Shown: piece after piece, positions 31,065-40,412 of the stretch
How the letters are laid out: each line of letters starts with the position of its first letter
Position numbering within the stretch: position 1 is the stretch's first letter
Translations under genes and position numbers: made by a program
The notes under the pieces: generated by a model
The model's input: only the letters and a program-made list of their open reading frames with translations
Database searches by the model: none
Told to the model about the DNA's origin: nothing
Origin: Candidatus Cloacimonadota bacterium
GTDB taxonomy: Bacteria > Cloacimonadota > Cloacimonadia > Cloacimonadales > Cloacimonadaceae
Direction of reading: 5' to 3'
Assembly: GCA_027318475.1 (NCBI GenBank)
Contig: DAHVPC010000003.1
Span: 1-44,380 of the forward strand
DNA: 44,380 bases

Positions 31065-34000
31065 CGGAGAAGAGCCGGAGGCTGAAATCCGCCTGTTCCT
31101 GTTCCAGCCATTGCAAAAAGTCGTTTCCGGGGAAGAATTTCTTGCGCGACAGCAGCTGCACTTTGTCCCCGCTGTCCAACACGACCGTGCTTCGAAGCGA
31201 GAACAAGCCCCGGGACTTGTCTGTCAGCTGCTCCAGTTTGGCCAGGAACTCAGGCTCCAGCTGTTTCTGGGTCAGGTTCAGCAGCACTTCGCCCTTCAAG
31301 TTTGCAGGCAGTTCGTTGAGCGCGATCAGGCTGGAGGGCGTCACCCTGAGCAGATTGTCGTCGTTGCCGTTAAAACCGGATTTCGTTCCGTAGATCAGGA
31401 AAATGCTGCCTGTGGCGAGGCGCGAATAATACTCCTGATAATCCTGGCTGAACAAAGCCACTTCAAATCTGCCCGCCAAGTCCTCAAAATCGACGAAGGC
31501 GATCGGATTGCCCTTGTTGTCGCGCTTGCGGGAAATTCCGGAGACGATGCCCGCCAGGATGAGGTCCTGGTTTGTTTTGCTTTTGGCAGTCTGGGAATCG
31601 GCGTTGGTGAAGTGCTTGATCAGGGATTTGTATTCATAGAGCGGATGCCCGCCCATGTAGAAGCCCAGAACTTCCTTTTCTTTTTCCAGTTGGTAAGCGT
31701 AATTCCAGGGTTCTTCCACAGGCAACGGCGGATAATATTCCTCGCCGTCATCCTCGCCGGTGATGATGTCAAAAAGCGACGTCTGGCCTATCCTTTTGTC
31801 CCGTTGCGCGCCTGTGTTGAAGGATAGCGCTTGCTCGATCACCGCCCATTTTTGCGCCCGGGTGCCCTCCAGATCGTCCATCGCGCCGCTGGCGATCAAG
31901 CTTTCCAGCACGGTCTTATTCACTGCGCTGCTGTCCAAGCGGGCGCAGAAGTGGAAGATGCTGTTGAACGGCCCGTTTTCCCGGCGTTCCGTTTCAATGG
32001 CCGAGATCGCGGCTTCGCCGAGGTTCTTGATCGCTTTCAAACCGAACAGCACCTCCTTGCCTCGAACGCTGAACTCGCGGTCGCTGCGGTTGATGTTTGG
32101 CGGTATGATCTTGATGCCCATGGATTTGCAGACATCGATCTTGACCGGCACCGCCGCCGGATCGTCCTCCAGAGAGAGCAAGGCCGCCAGGAATTCCACC
32201 GGATAATGCGCCTTCAACCACGCCGTCCGGTAGGCCACCAGGGCGTAACAGGTGGCGTGGCTCTTATTGAAGGCGTATTGTGCGAAATCGCCCCAATCGC
32301 GCCAAATCTTGTCCGCTACCTTTTCGCTCACCCCATTGGCAATCGCGCCAGTCTTGAACTGCTGTTCGAATTGCATCAGGATGTCCATGCTTTTCTTGCT
32401 CATCGCCTTGCGCAGCGTGTCGGCCTGGCCTCGCGAGAAGTTCGCCATCTCAATGGAGATCTTCATCACCTGCTCCTGATAGACCGTCACGCCGTAGGTT
32501 TCCTTGAGGGTTTCCTCCATGACCGGGTGATCGTAAACCACCTTTTCTTTCTTGTGTTTCCGCGCGATGTAGGTGTCGATGAACTTCATCGGACCCGGCC
32601 GGAACAAGGCCACCATGGCGATCAGGTCCTCGAACATGTTGGGTTTCAGGTTGATCAGGTACTTGCGCATGCCGTCGGATTCAAACTGGAATACGCCGTC
32701 GGTTTCGCCTTTTCCCAATAGTTGGAAGACCTTTTTATCGGTCAGATCCAGGTTCTCGATATCAAGTGTCACGCCATGGGATTGCTGGACCAGATCGACC
32801 GTTTTCTGGATCAGGGTGAGGGTTTTCAGCCCCAGAATATCCATTTTCAGGAACTTCAGTTCATCCAGCCATTTCCCTTCGTACTGCACCAGGATATTGT
32901 TGTCGGAATCCTTTTGGGTGCTGCAGGTCAGGGGTATGTAATCGGTCAGGTCGCCGGGCACGATCACCAATCCGGCGGCGTGGATGCCGGTCTGCCGGAT
33001 CAGTCCTTCCAAGACAAGGCTGTGTTTATAGATGCTCTGATAAAGCTCGTTGTTGTCGATCAAATGGCGGAAATCCGTAGATTCTTTGTAGGATTCCTCG
33101 AGGTTTTTGCCATAAGGGATGGTCTTGGTGATGTTGTTGGCTTCGCTGGCCGGCACCATCAGGACCCGCGCCACGTCTTTGATCACGGATTTAGCGCCGA
33201 GGGTGCCGAAAGTGATGATCTGCGTAACGCTGTTGCGGCCGTACTTCTGGACAATGTAGTCAATGACCTTGCCCCGGTTTTGGGCGCAGAAGTCGATATC
33301 GAAATCCGGCATGCTGATGCGGTCCGGATTCAAAAAACGCTCGAATAACAGGCCATACTTGATCGGGTCGATTTGCGTGATATTGAGCAGATAGGCGATG
33401 ATGCTGCCCGCTCCGGAACCGCGGCCCGGACCAACGGGTACGCCTTGTTTCCGGGCGTTGTCGATCAGATCTTTCACCACCAGGAAGTAGCCATCGAAGC
33501 CCATTCCGTGGATCACGTCCAGTTCAAAGTCTATCCTGGCCTGGATCTCCGGCGTCAGCTCCGGATACTTCAACCGCGCCCCTTCTTCGCAAAGCTGGCG
33601 CAGGTAAGCGCCCATATCAGCGAACTCCGGCGGCGTATCTATCTGCGGCAGCAGAAACTTGTCGTAGCGCAGTTCGAGATCGATCATGTCGGCGATCTTC
33701 AGCGTGTTGGCGTAGGCTTCTTCTTCGTCGGGGAAGATCTGCCGCATTTCTTCGGCGCTCTTGAAATAGAGCTGGTTGGTGTTGTAGCGCATCCGGCCCG
33801 GATCGTTCAGGTTCTTGGCCGTCTGGATGCAGAGCAGGATGTCGTGGGCTTCCCGGTCGTCCTGATGCACGTAATGGCAATCGTTGGTGAGCACCAGTGG
33901 CTGCTTCATTTCCTTGGCCAGCTTGATCAATTGGGGCATCACCGACTTTTCGGTATCCAAACCGTGGTCCTGGATCTCGATGAAATAACGCTCGCCAAAA

Positions 34001-34488
34001 ACTTGTTGGTGCCAGGCGATCGCTTCCCGGGCTTCGGCTTCCCGACCGTTCAATAGCAGGGAGGGGATTTCGCCTTTCACGCAGGCGCTGAGGCAGATCA
34101 GGCCCTCGCTGTATTTTTCCAGCAGGGACTTGCTGATCCGTGGCTTGTAGTAGAAACCGTCAATAAAGGAGAAGGAGGAGAGTTTGATCAGGTTTTGGTA
34201 GCCTTGGAAACTCTGCGCCAGCAGGATCAAGTGGTATCGTGTGTCGTTCTTGTTGTGTTCGCTGTCCAGTTCGCCGTTGATGATGTAGGCTTCGGTGCCG
34301 ATGATCGGTTTGATGCCTGCTTTCCTGGCCGTCTTATAAAAGTCGATCACCCCGAACAGATTACCGTGATCCGTGATCGCCACTGCGGGCATGCCATATT
34401 CCACCGCCAGATTGACCATGCGGTCCACCCGGCAAGCGCCGTCCAACAGACTGTATTGTGTATGGTTATGTAAATGTACAAAAGGCAT
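31048..34488 (-). CDS. dnaE: DNA polymerase III alpha subunit
   Basis: Replicative C-family polymerase, 1146 residues, a normal DnaE length. The N-terminal PHP domain starts at once (HLHNHTQYSLLDGACR) and keeps TDHGNLFG. The palm catalytic motif PDFDIDF is near residues 396-402, preceded by GPGRGSGAGSIIAYLL. Helix-hairpin-helix sequence follows near 830-850, and an OB-fold region starts around LILAGIVSGISRKRD and runs past FVDFEDLAGRFEVALFSQ. The end (residues 1080-1146) is the tau-contact-type tail. ATG 34488 is used because the PHP domain begins there and GGGAGAG lies upstream; 39 more codons upstream are open but not conserved-looking. The first gene of a dnaE-GWxTD-GWxTD transcript. Confidence 0.95.
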   Translation of the reverse strand: MPFVHLHNHTQYSLLDGACRVDRMVNLAVEYGMPAVAITDHGNLFGVIDFYKTARKAGIKPIIGTEAYIINGELDSEHNKNDTRYHLILLAQSFQGYQNLIKLSSFSFIDGFYYKPRISKSLLEKYSEGLICLSACVKGEIPSLLLNGREAEAREAIAWHQQVFGERYFIEIQDHGLDTEKSVMPQLIKLAKEMKQPLVLTNDCHYVHQDDREAHDILLCIQTAKNLNDPGRMRYNTNQLYFKSAEEMRQIFPDEEEAYANTLKIADMIDLELRYDKFLLPQIDTPPEFADMGAYLRQLCEEGARLKYPELTPEIQARIDFELDVIHGMGFDGYFLVVKDLIDNARKQGVPVGPGRGSGAGSIIAYLLNITQIDPIKYGLLFERFLNPDRISMPDFDIDFCAQNRGKVIDYIVQKYGRNSVTQIITFGTLGAKSVIKDVARVLMVPASEANNITKTIPYGKNLEESYKESTDFRHLIDNNELYQSIYKHSLVLEGLIRQTGIHAAGLVIVPGDLTDYIPLTCSTQKDSDNNILVQYEGKWLDELKFLKMDILGLKTLTLIQKTVDLVQQSHGVTLDIENLDLTDKKVFQLLGKGETDGVFQFESDGMRKYLINLKPNMFEDLIAMVALFRPGPMKFIDTYIARKHKKEKVVYDHPVMEETLKETYGVTVYQEQVMKISIEMANFSRGQADTLRKAMSKKSMDILMQFEQQFKTGAIANGVSEKVADKIWRDWGDFAQYAFNKSHATCYALVAYRTAWLKAHYPVEFLAALLSLEDDPAAVPVKIDVCKSMGIKIIPPNINRSDREFSVRGKEVLFGLKAIKNLGEAAISAIETERRENGPFNSIFHFCARLDSSAVNKTVLESLIASGAMDDLEGTRAQKWAVIEQALSFNTGAQRDKRIGQTSLFDIITGEDDGEEYYPPLPVEEPWNYAYQLEKEKEVLGFYMGGHPLYEYKSLIKHFTNADSQTAKSKTNQDLILAGIVSGISRKRDNKGNPIAFVDFEDLAGRFEVALFSQDYQEYYSRLATGSIFLIYGTKSGFNGNDDNLLRVTPSSLIALNELPANLKGEVLLNLTQKQLEPEFLAKLEQLTDKSRGLFSLRSTVVLDSGDKVQLLSRKKFFPGNDFLQWLEQEQADFSLRLFSDEKNA

Positions 34489-34697
34489 CAGGTCTCTCCC
34501 CATCACTTCTAAAGATAGCTTTGCCGTGCCCGGGTTTTTGTCAAAGGATAAATTCGCCTGTTTTAGCCCTTTTTTCGTATGCCTTTGGGAGGGAACAACT
34601 CCCATCTGCCAGACTGCATTTTCCCTTCAGCATTGGCATTCATATTGACTCAAGATCAACCTGAGTGGGTGGTCTGGAAGGAGGAAATGTATAGGTG

Positions 34698-34733
34698 TAA
34701 TCACTTTAGTCACCATAGTCACCATAATCACTT
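34698..34733. repeat. Four 9-bp tandem units in ABBA order
   Basis: TAATCACTT, TAGTCACCA, TAGTCACCA, TAATCACTT stand head to tail without spacers, 210 bases upstream of the dnaE start and 18 bases from repeat B2. The layout recalls a small protein-binding array, but no known box matches. Confidence 0.6.
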
Positions 34734-34750
34734 AGTTCCGACTCTTGGGC

Positions 34751-34870
34751 TTGCCCTGGGGGGTTAGCGTCAATCACTTGTCTATCACTAGTCAATCAAG
34801 CGTCAACAATTGAGAAGTGATTGACTAGTGATTGACAGGTGATTGACGCTTGCTTGCGGGAGCAACACGG
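34751..34870. repeat. AT-rich inverted-repeat element, copy B2
   Basis: Long hairpin with arms of about 50 bp around a short loop. The right arm is GTGATTGACTA, GTGATTGACAG, GTGATTGACGC in 11-bp steps; the left arm mirrors it. The ends are TTGGGCTTGCCC and GCGGGAGCAA. It lies in the divergent spacer between dnaE and the secreted protein gene at 35222, the same kind of position as B1. Confidence 0.85.
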
Positions 34871-35221
34871 CATTTGCTTGATGAATATGGCTTTATTCGG
34901 TCCTGATGAGTAAACTTCGTATCATCAAAGTAAGTTCACATCTAAGATTAGGATAGGCTTCAAATTGACAGACTTCTAGCTGGTTTTGGATTGTTTACTG
35001 CCATTCAAAGGACCCTGTAAAAAAAGGCGCATTGCGAATGCTAGTAACATTCGGCTGATAGCGTCAATTCTTCTCCCGATCAAGGCAAAGCAAAATACAA
35101 CCTGAGTACGCTAATAACGCAAATAAGGAATATCTGACAGACATCAGATAAGAAATCTCTTTACAACTTATTCAGCTCAAACTCTTTGATTCCCAAAGCC
35201 TTTTCAAGGAGTAATCAGAAA
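34871..35221. other. AT-rich spacer upstream of the secreted protein gene
   Basis: No gene seen. CGAATG-N7-CATTCG (35035-35053) is a short inverted repeat. A TTGACA at 34965-34970 has no fitting -10 box. AGGAG about 10 bases before ATG 35222 is the likely ribosome site. Confidence 0.4.
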
Positions 35222-36574
35222 ATGAGCAGGCTCATCTTGTTGTTTATCATGCTAAGCATCTTGTTTTCGATGCTGTGGGCAAGGGGTATGTCCGAACCCC
35301 CAGTTATGCCACAGGATGAGCAGCTCAAGCAGAATTTCCGGCAGCCGTTTCGGATGCCACAGGCCTTGTCCCCAGAGGCGGATCGTGCATACGCCATTTC
35401 AGAGATTGAAAAAGAGGTCGTGAACGGATGGACAGGGCAGTTTTATGCCATTGAAAATCTCGTGGTTGGCTATACTCCTCTGATGAAGCCAAACAGCTAT
35501 ATCCTGTCCTTTTATGATGATGCTGCTCCCGAATGGTATCTGGTTTACAAGCAAGAAATATTCTACCATCCCAACGGCAAACCGGAGGTTACGCATTACA
35601 GCAATTGGGATAGAAATGCCGGGAAATGGATTTACGCCGGAACAACAGAATGTGAGTATTATCCCGATTTCCGGATCAGGCTGGTTATCCACTCCGAAGT
35701 CAACAATCCTGAGCCGGTTTCGACTGCCGAGTTTGTTTACACTCCCCAAAACAAGATAGACCAGGTTATCAAAACATCAGTAATTGACACGAGCGTTTAT
35801 GTTACCAGGGACAAGATATTCTATGATGATAGTGGCAGAGTCAGTTATACCATTAACCAAGTACAGGATATCGACCAGCAATGGGTCAATGTGGTAAAAA
35901 CGGTCATTACCTATTTGCCCCAGGATAATAGTAGTTATGAGGATTTTGCCAACCTGTATCTATTAAACCTCGTCTGGGGGATGGAAATCCTTAATCCCTA
36001 TGCCAACGTCTTTAAGCTGCAAAGGGAGGATAGTTATTTCTGGAACGCTCTGGACTGGGATTTTGGATATTACCGCACTTTTGCCTACAACGACGCACTG
36101 CAGATACTGGACACTACAGACTGGGGATATTCAAATGAATGGATAGAGGCCTTCAAGTATGTGTACAGCTACGACTCAAGTGATTATATGCAATACATGC
36201 ATTATTATGCTGGCGATGATTCGGGACTCTATCTGCAGCACCGTCTTGTTTACTACTACGATAACTTTACGCATAATGATGACCCCGCCATACCTGCTGT
36301 CAGGCCTGGTTTAAGCATATCTCCCAATCCCTTTGGTGCCAGCACCAACATATCCTATAAACTTACGCAAAGCAGTCCGGTCGAAATCAGAATCCATAAC
36401 TTAAAGGGACAGCTGATAAGGTCCTTTTCCCAAGAGTTAAAAGCTGCAGGTGAATATTCTACCAGATGGGATGGATTGGATGACAGAGGGTGTAGCGTCG
36501 GCTCCGGCATCTATCTAGTCCGGCTGAAGACTTCTGGCGGAGTACGCAGCGCCAAGGGGATCTTGCTAAAGTAA
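35222..36574 (+). CDS. Secreted protein with C-terminal sorting domain, unknown
   Basis: 450 residues. A signal peptide (1-20, ending MLWA) is followed by about 340 residues of Tyr/Trp/Asp-rich, probably beta-repeat sequence (for example VYKQEIFYHPNGKPEVTHYS and SYDSSDYMQYMHYYAGDDSG), with no family recognised; repeated YxxxG/YYxxN patterns suggest short repeats. The last 85 residues are a FlgD-like/type IX-type sorting domain: SISPNPFGASTNISYKL, HNLKGQLIR, RWDGLDDRG, GIYLVRL and a basic end. It would be exported and anchored or released at the surface. By eye this gene is more AT-rich than the rnf genes to its right, which may mark a different origin. Confidence 0.8.
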   Translation: MSRLILLFIMLSILFSMLWARGMSEPPVMPQDEQLKQNFRQPFRMPQALSPEADRAYAISEIEKEVVNGWTGQFYAIENLVVGYTPLMKPNSYILSFYDDAAPEWYLVYKQEIFYHPNGKPEVTHYSNWDRNAGKWIYAGTTECEYYPDFRIRLVIHSEVNNPEPVSTAEFVYTPQNKIDQVIKTSVIDTSVYVTRDKIFYDDSGRVSYTINQVQDIDQQWVNVVKTVITYLPQDNSSYEDFANLYLLNLVWGMEILNPYANVFKLQREDSYFWNALDWDFGYYRTFAYNDALQILDTTDWGYSNEWIEAFKYVYSYDSSDYMQYMHYYAGDDSGLYLQHRLVYYYDNFTHNDDPAIPAVRPGLSISPNPFGASTNISYKLTQSSPVEIRIHNLKGQLIRSFSQELKAAGEYSTRWDGLDDRGCSVGSGIYLVRLKTSGGVRSAKGILLK

Positions 36575-36709
36575 AAAACCACATTCGTGTTTCCCCCAAG
36601 ACTGGCATACTTTAGGGATGCTTTTCGATGGTGCGGCGCAGCACAAACAGGACTCAGTTTAGACTTGGACATTTAATGTTTTTTGTGATGGTTTACACTC
36701 GCTGTTCAG

Positions 36710-37831
36710 GTGGATATTCCCCAGTGGAATATAGCCGGCGAAAAACTCCTTGACAGATTCAAATCCGGATGGGCATGGTCGGAACAGGCATCGGATGCGT
36801 CTGAGGCACTTAAAGAAGGTAATGATCGCTTGAAGCGCAAAACAGAAATGCAAGTAGTCAAGCTTGCGGGCAACACCTATGTGCGGGGTGACTGCGTCGC
36901 CGGCTGCCAGGCTTTGATCCAGGACGAAACGGTGGACCTGATCGTCACCGATCCGCCTTATGGCATCGGCGGAGGCGCTTTGCACAAGCACTACAACCGC
37001 GACGAGAAGTTTGTGCTGGATGGCTATATCGACGTTCCGGCAGACCAGTACCAGGATTTTTCCCTGGCCTGGATAGCTCAGGCGGCGAGGATCCTCAAAC
37101 CGGGCGGCCAGATCTACATCGTTTCCGGTTACACCCATCTTTACGAAATCATGCACGCGCTGCGGCAAACGCCCCTGGTCGAGGTCAACCATCTGGTCTG
37201 GAAGTATCCTTTCGGTGTTTACACCCGAAGGAAGTTCATCACCTCGCACTACCACATCCTGCTCTATGCCAGGCCCCCGCTGGAAAAATCGACCTTCAAT
37301 CTATGCTCCAGGTTTGGGCTCGAGGAGCGCGACGCAGACGGCAGATCGCTTAACTACAGGGATCGCGAGGATGTGTGGACCATCAACAGGCGCTACCAAC
37401 CGGGCAAGATCAAGAACAAAAACGAATTGCCGCAGGAACTGCTGGTCAAGATCCTGCAGTATAGTTCCTCTGAGGGCGATCTGGTCTGCGACCTGTTCAT
37501 GGGCGGGTTCACTACCGCCAAAGCCTGTATCGGCCTGAACCGGAGGTTCATCGGCTTCGAACTTTCCCAGCGGGCGTTCGAGCATCAGATCGTGGAAATT
37601 TCGCAACTGGAGCCGGGCAAACTGTTGACGAAACTGCGCAAGCCGGCAACCGACAGACTTACAAACCGCGGCGGAGCCTGGTCGGAAAAGGATAAACGCA
37701 AACTACTCCGGGAATATCAGGGCCTCATCCGCGCCGGTTTGAAGCAGAAAGAAGCCCTGGCACAGCTCAGCGGTAAATATCTGCGGGGGGAATGGTCTCT
37801 GAAAAGGGTGCTGAAAGCAGGACAGCAGTGA
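36710..37831 (+). CDS. Solitary beta-class DNA methyltransferase
   Basis: 373 residues from GTG 36710. The catalytic motif DPPYG (TDPPYGIGGG, residues 80-89) comes before the SAM-binding motif (DLFMGGFTTAKACIG, about 258-272), the order of beta-class enzymes; DPPY favours N6-adenine, though N4-cytosine is possible. The target-recognition stretch lies between. The C-terminal 50 residues (AWSEKDKRKLLREYQGLIRA, LKQKEALAQLSGKYLRGEWS) look helical, like a helix-turn-helix, and are not usual for the family. No restriction enzyme gene is adjacent, so it may be a regulatory methylase. The start is uncertain: GTG 36710 lacks a ribosome site, and ATG 36848 (residue 47) is the better-placed alternative before the conserved core. 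Confidence 0.85.
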   Translation: MDIPQWNIAGEKLLDRFKSGWAWSEQASDASEALKEGNDRLKRKTEMQVVKLAGNTYVRGDCVAGCQALIQDETVDLIVTDPPYGIGGGALHKHYNRDEKFVLDGYIDVPADQYQDFSLAWIAQAARILKPGGQIYIVSGYTHLYEIMHALRQTPLVEVNHLVWKYPFGVYTRRKFITSHYHILLYARPPLEKSTFNLCSRFGLEERDADGRSLNYRDREDVWTINRRYQPGKIKNKNELPQELLVKILQYSSSEGDLVCDLFMGGFTTAKACIGLNRRFIGFELSQRAFEHQIVEISQLEPGKLLTKLRKPATDRLTNRGGAWSEKDKRKLLREYQGLIRAGLKQKEALAQLSGKYLRGEWSLKRVLKAGQQ

Positions 37832-37957
37832 GGTTGGAGGTTTTGGGCAGCGCCGTGGGGGATGCCGCTCAGAAAAAATACTTGCCTAAAACGGAAAGGC
37901 TTAATTTTTGGTGCAAAATTAGCGATTTTGACTCGTAATGAGCCATTGGGAGCGTCA

Positions 37958-39280
37958 ATGAGGTTAAAAACCTTTCCCGGGGGAGTGCATCCCCACGATC
38001 ACAAGTTTTACTCTGCCTCCGTGCCGATCGAGATCCAACCCTTGCCTGCCAGGGTCATCATACCTCTTTCGCAGCACATCGGAGCGCCTTCAGCCCCGAT
38101 CGTCAAGGTCGGCGATGAGGTTCTGGCGGGGCAGAAGATCGCTGAAGCCGGCGGATTCGTCTCCATACCCCAGCATGCCAGCATCAGCGGCAAAGTAACG
38201 AAGATAGACACTTTTCCCCATCCCTCCGGAATCATGGCCACCGCCATCGAGATCACCGGGGATGGGAAAGACACCTGGGTCGAGTTGGTTGACGACCCCA
38301 ATTTCCTGGATCTTCCGACGCAGGAGATCAAGGACCGCATAGCTGCCGCGGGAATTTGCGGCATGGGTGGAGCGGGCTTTCCCACCTCCGTGAAGCTTTC
38401 ACCACCGGCGGATAAACCGATCGACACCGTGATCCTCAACGGCGTGGAATGCGAACCTTACCTGACCTCGGATCACCGTCTGATGCTGGAACACAGCGAG
38501 CCGATCATCCATGGCCTGAAGATCCTGTTGAAGGTCCTGAACGCCAGGCAAGGCATGATCGGCATCGAAGCGAACAAGCCCGACGCCATCGCCCTGATGA
38601 AGAAACTCCTGGCCTCAGAAAGCAATCTTAGCGTGGTTCCGCTCAAGCTTCAATATCCCCAGGGCGCTGAAAAACAACTGATCTACGCCGCTACCAGGCG
38701 CAAGGTTCCGGCTGGCGGATTGCCCATGGCTGTGGGCGTGGTGGTGCAGAACGTGGGCACCGCCTTCGCCATCTATGAAGCCGTGCGCTACAGAAAACCC
38801 CTGGTGGAGCGCGTGATTGCGGTCACAGGCAGCGTTGTGGCGCAGCCCAAGAACCTGAAAGCGCGGATCGGCACGCCTTTTTCCGAATTGGTGGCTTTTT
38901 GCGGCGGCACTTCCGGCGAAGTTGGCAAGATCATTTCCGGCGGACCGATGATGGGTTTTGCCTTGCCCAATCTGGACGCCCCGGTTGCCAAGGGTAGTTC
39001 CGGACTGGTGCTATTGAACGTGAAGGAAGCGTCCTCCATCGCGGAACGCAATTGCCTGCGTTGCGCTCGCTGCGTGGACATTTGCCCCATGAACCTGTTA
39101 CCCAGCCTGATCGCCCAGGCTGTGAAAGGCAAGGATCTGGACCTGGCCCTCAAGTGTGGTTTGGAAGATTGCATGAAATGCGGCAGCTGCGCCTACGTGT
39201 GCCCCGCGCACATCAGCTTGGTGCAATGGATCGACACCGGCAAGATCCGCCACGCGGAAAACCTGCGCGCCAAGAAATAG
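37958..39280 (+). CDS. rnfC: Rnf complex subunit RnfC
   Basis: 440 residues. Peripheral subunit of the Rnf ferredoxin:NAD+ oxidoreductase. RnfC-type N-terminal region (FPGGVHPHDHK), a Rossmann-like NADH/FMN domain (GMGGAGFPTSVKL near 140-152; NGVECEPYLTSDHRLML), an SLBB-type domain, then two 4Fe-4S motifs, CLRCARCVDICP near 364 and CMKCGSCAYVCP near 403. ATG 37958 has GGGAG just upstream and matches the conserved N-terminus; 32 extra upstream codons are rejected. First gene of rnfCDGEAB. Confidence 0.95.
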   Translation: MRLKTFPGGVHPHDHKFYSASVPIEIQPLPARVIIPLSQHIGAPSAPIVKVGDEVLAGQKIAEAGGFVSIPQHASISGKVTKIDTFPHPSGIMATAIEITGDGKDTWVELVDDPNFLDLPTQEIKDRIAAAGICGMGGAGFPTSVKLSPPADKPIDTVILNGVECEPYLTSDHRLMLEHSEPIIHGLKILLKVLNARQGMIGIEANKPDAIALMKKLLASESNLSVVPLKLQYPQGAEKQLIYAATRRKVPAGGLPMAVGVVVQNVGTAFAIYEAVRYRKPLVERVIAVTGSVVAQPKNLKARIGTPFSELVAFCGGTSGEVGKIISGGPMMGFALPNLDAPVAKGSSGLVLLNVKEASSIAERNCLRCARCVDICPMNLLPSLIAQAVKGKDLDLALKCGLEDCMKCGSCAYVCPAHISLVQWIDTGKIRHAENLRAKK

Positions 39281-39290
39281 GGGTTGAACG

Positions 39291-40412
39291 ATGAAAGATA
39301 AATACACAGTTTCTCCAGCGCCGCATCTGCACGACCGCACATCCATCCCCAACGTGATGTGGAATGTGGTGATCGCGCTGCTGCCGGCTTTGGCCTTCGC
39401 AGTCTATTATTGGGGCTGGCGCTCGCTCTGGCTCACTCTGATCGGAGTCGTGGCGGCTGTCGCAACCGAAGCGCTGATCCAGTATCTGCGCAAGGTTCCG
39501 GTCACGGTTTACGACGGCTCCGCTGTGCTTACGGGCATGCTGCTCACCTATAATATTTCAGCCGACTCGCCCTGGTGGCTGCCGATCATGGGCTCAGTCT
39601 TCGCCATTGCGATCGGCAAGCAGGCTTTCGGCGGGCTGGGCAACAATCCCGTGAACCCGGCGCTTTTGGGCAGGGCGTTCCTGCTGGCGTCCTGGCCGTC
39701 ACTGATGACTGGCAACTGCTGGATTCGGACCTTGCCGCACAAACTGAGCGAGTCCTCCATCAACGGGATCAGCAACCTGTCTTTGATCCATGCCAACCTG
39801 CAGGGCGTTTCCGCCAAAGCCTACGACCTGGTGACCAGCGCCACACCGCTCAAAGTGGCGCAGACCTTGCGGGACAGCAGCTTCGTGAATACGATCACCA
39901 CCGATCCCGCCACCAATCTGGATATCAGCGGCAAGATGTTCAAGAGTTTGTTCGACATGGGCACGCTGCGCTCGCTGTTCTGGGGCAACGTCGGCGGCTG
40001 TATCGGCGAAGTATCGGTGTTCGCCTTGCTACTGGGCGCCATCTATCTGCTGTGGAAGAACATTATCGAGTGGCGCATACCGCTGTTCTACATCGGCACC
40101 GTGTTTGTGCTGACCTTCCTCTTCGGAGGGATCGAAGGCGCCGGGCCATCCATCCTGCTGCCCTTCTTCCACATCTTTTCCGGCGGCCTGATGTTGGGAG
40201 CGTTCTTCATGGCCACGGACTATACAACGAGCCCACTCACCAAGAACGGCCGCATCGTTTTCGCCATCGGCTGCGGCGTGCTGACCGTGGTGATCAGGCT
40301 GGTAGGCGGATATCCTGAGGGCGTATCCTATTCCATCCTGTTCATGAACGTGATGACGCCCCTGATCGATAAACTAACCATGCCCAAAGCGTTTGGGAGG
40401 GTGAAGAAATGA
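39291..40412 (+). CDS. rnfD: Rnf complex subunit RnfD
   Basis: 373-residue integral membrane subunit carrying covalent FMN. The flavin-attachment motif appears as TSATPL (T182-L187) in place of the usual TGATPL, with FMN expected on T185. Helices flank it (residues 24-40, 46-64, 97-113, then several after 240), and the family blocks NNPVNPALLGRAFLLASWP and GGLMLGAFFMATDYTTSP are present. It starts 10 bases after rnfC and overlaps rnfG by four bases. Confidence 0.95.
   Translation: MKDKYTVSPAPHLHDRTSIPNVMWNVVIALLPALAFAVYYWGWRSLWLTLIGVVAAVATEALIQYLRKVPVTVYDGSAVLTGMLLTYNISADSPWWLPIMGSVFAIAIGKQAFGGLGNNPVNPALLGRAFLLASWPSLMTGNCWIRTLPHKLSESSINGISNLSLIHANLQGVSAKAYDLVTSATPLKVAQTLRDSSFVNTITTDPATNLDISGKMFKSLFDMGTLRSLFWGNVGGCIGEVSVFALLLGAIYLLWKNIIEWRIPLFYIGTVFVLTFLFGGIEGAGPSILLPFFHIFSGGLMLGAFFMATDYTTSPLTKNGRIVFAIGCGVLTVVIRLVGGYPEGVSYSILFMNVMTPLIDKLTMPKAFGRVKK

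Noticed and set aside
34489-34605. 39-codon N-terminal extension of dnaE
   Set aside because: DnaE proteins begin directly with the PHP domain, and a ribosome site precedes ATG 34488.
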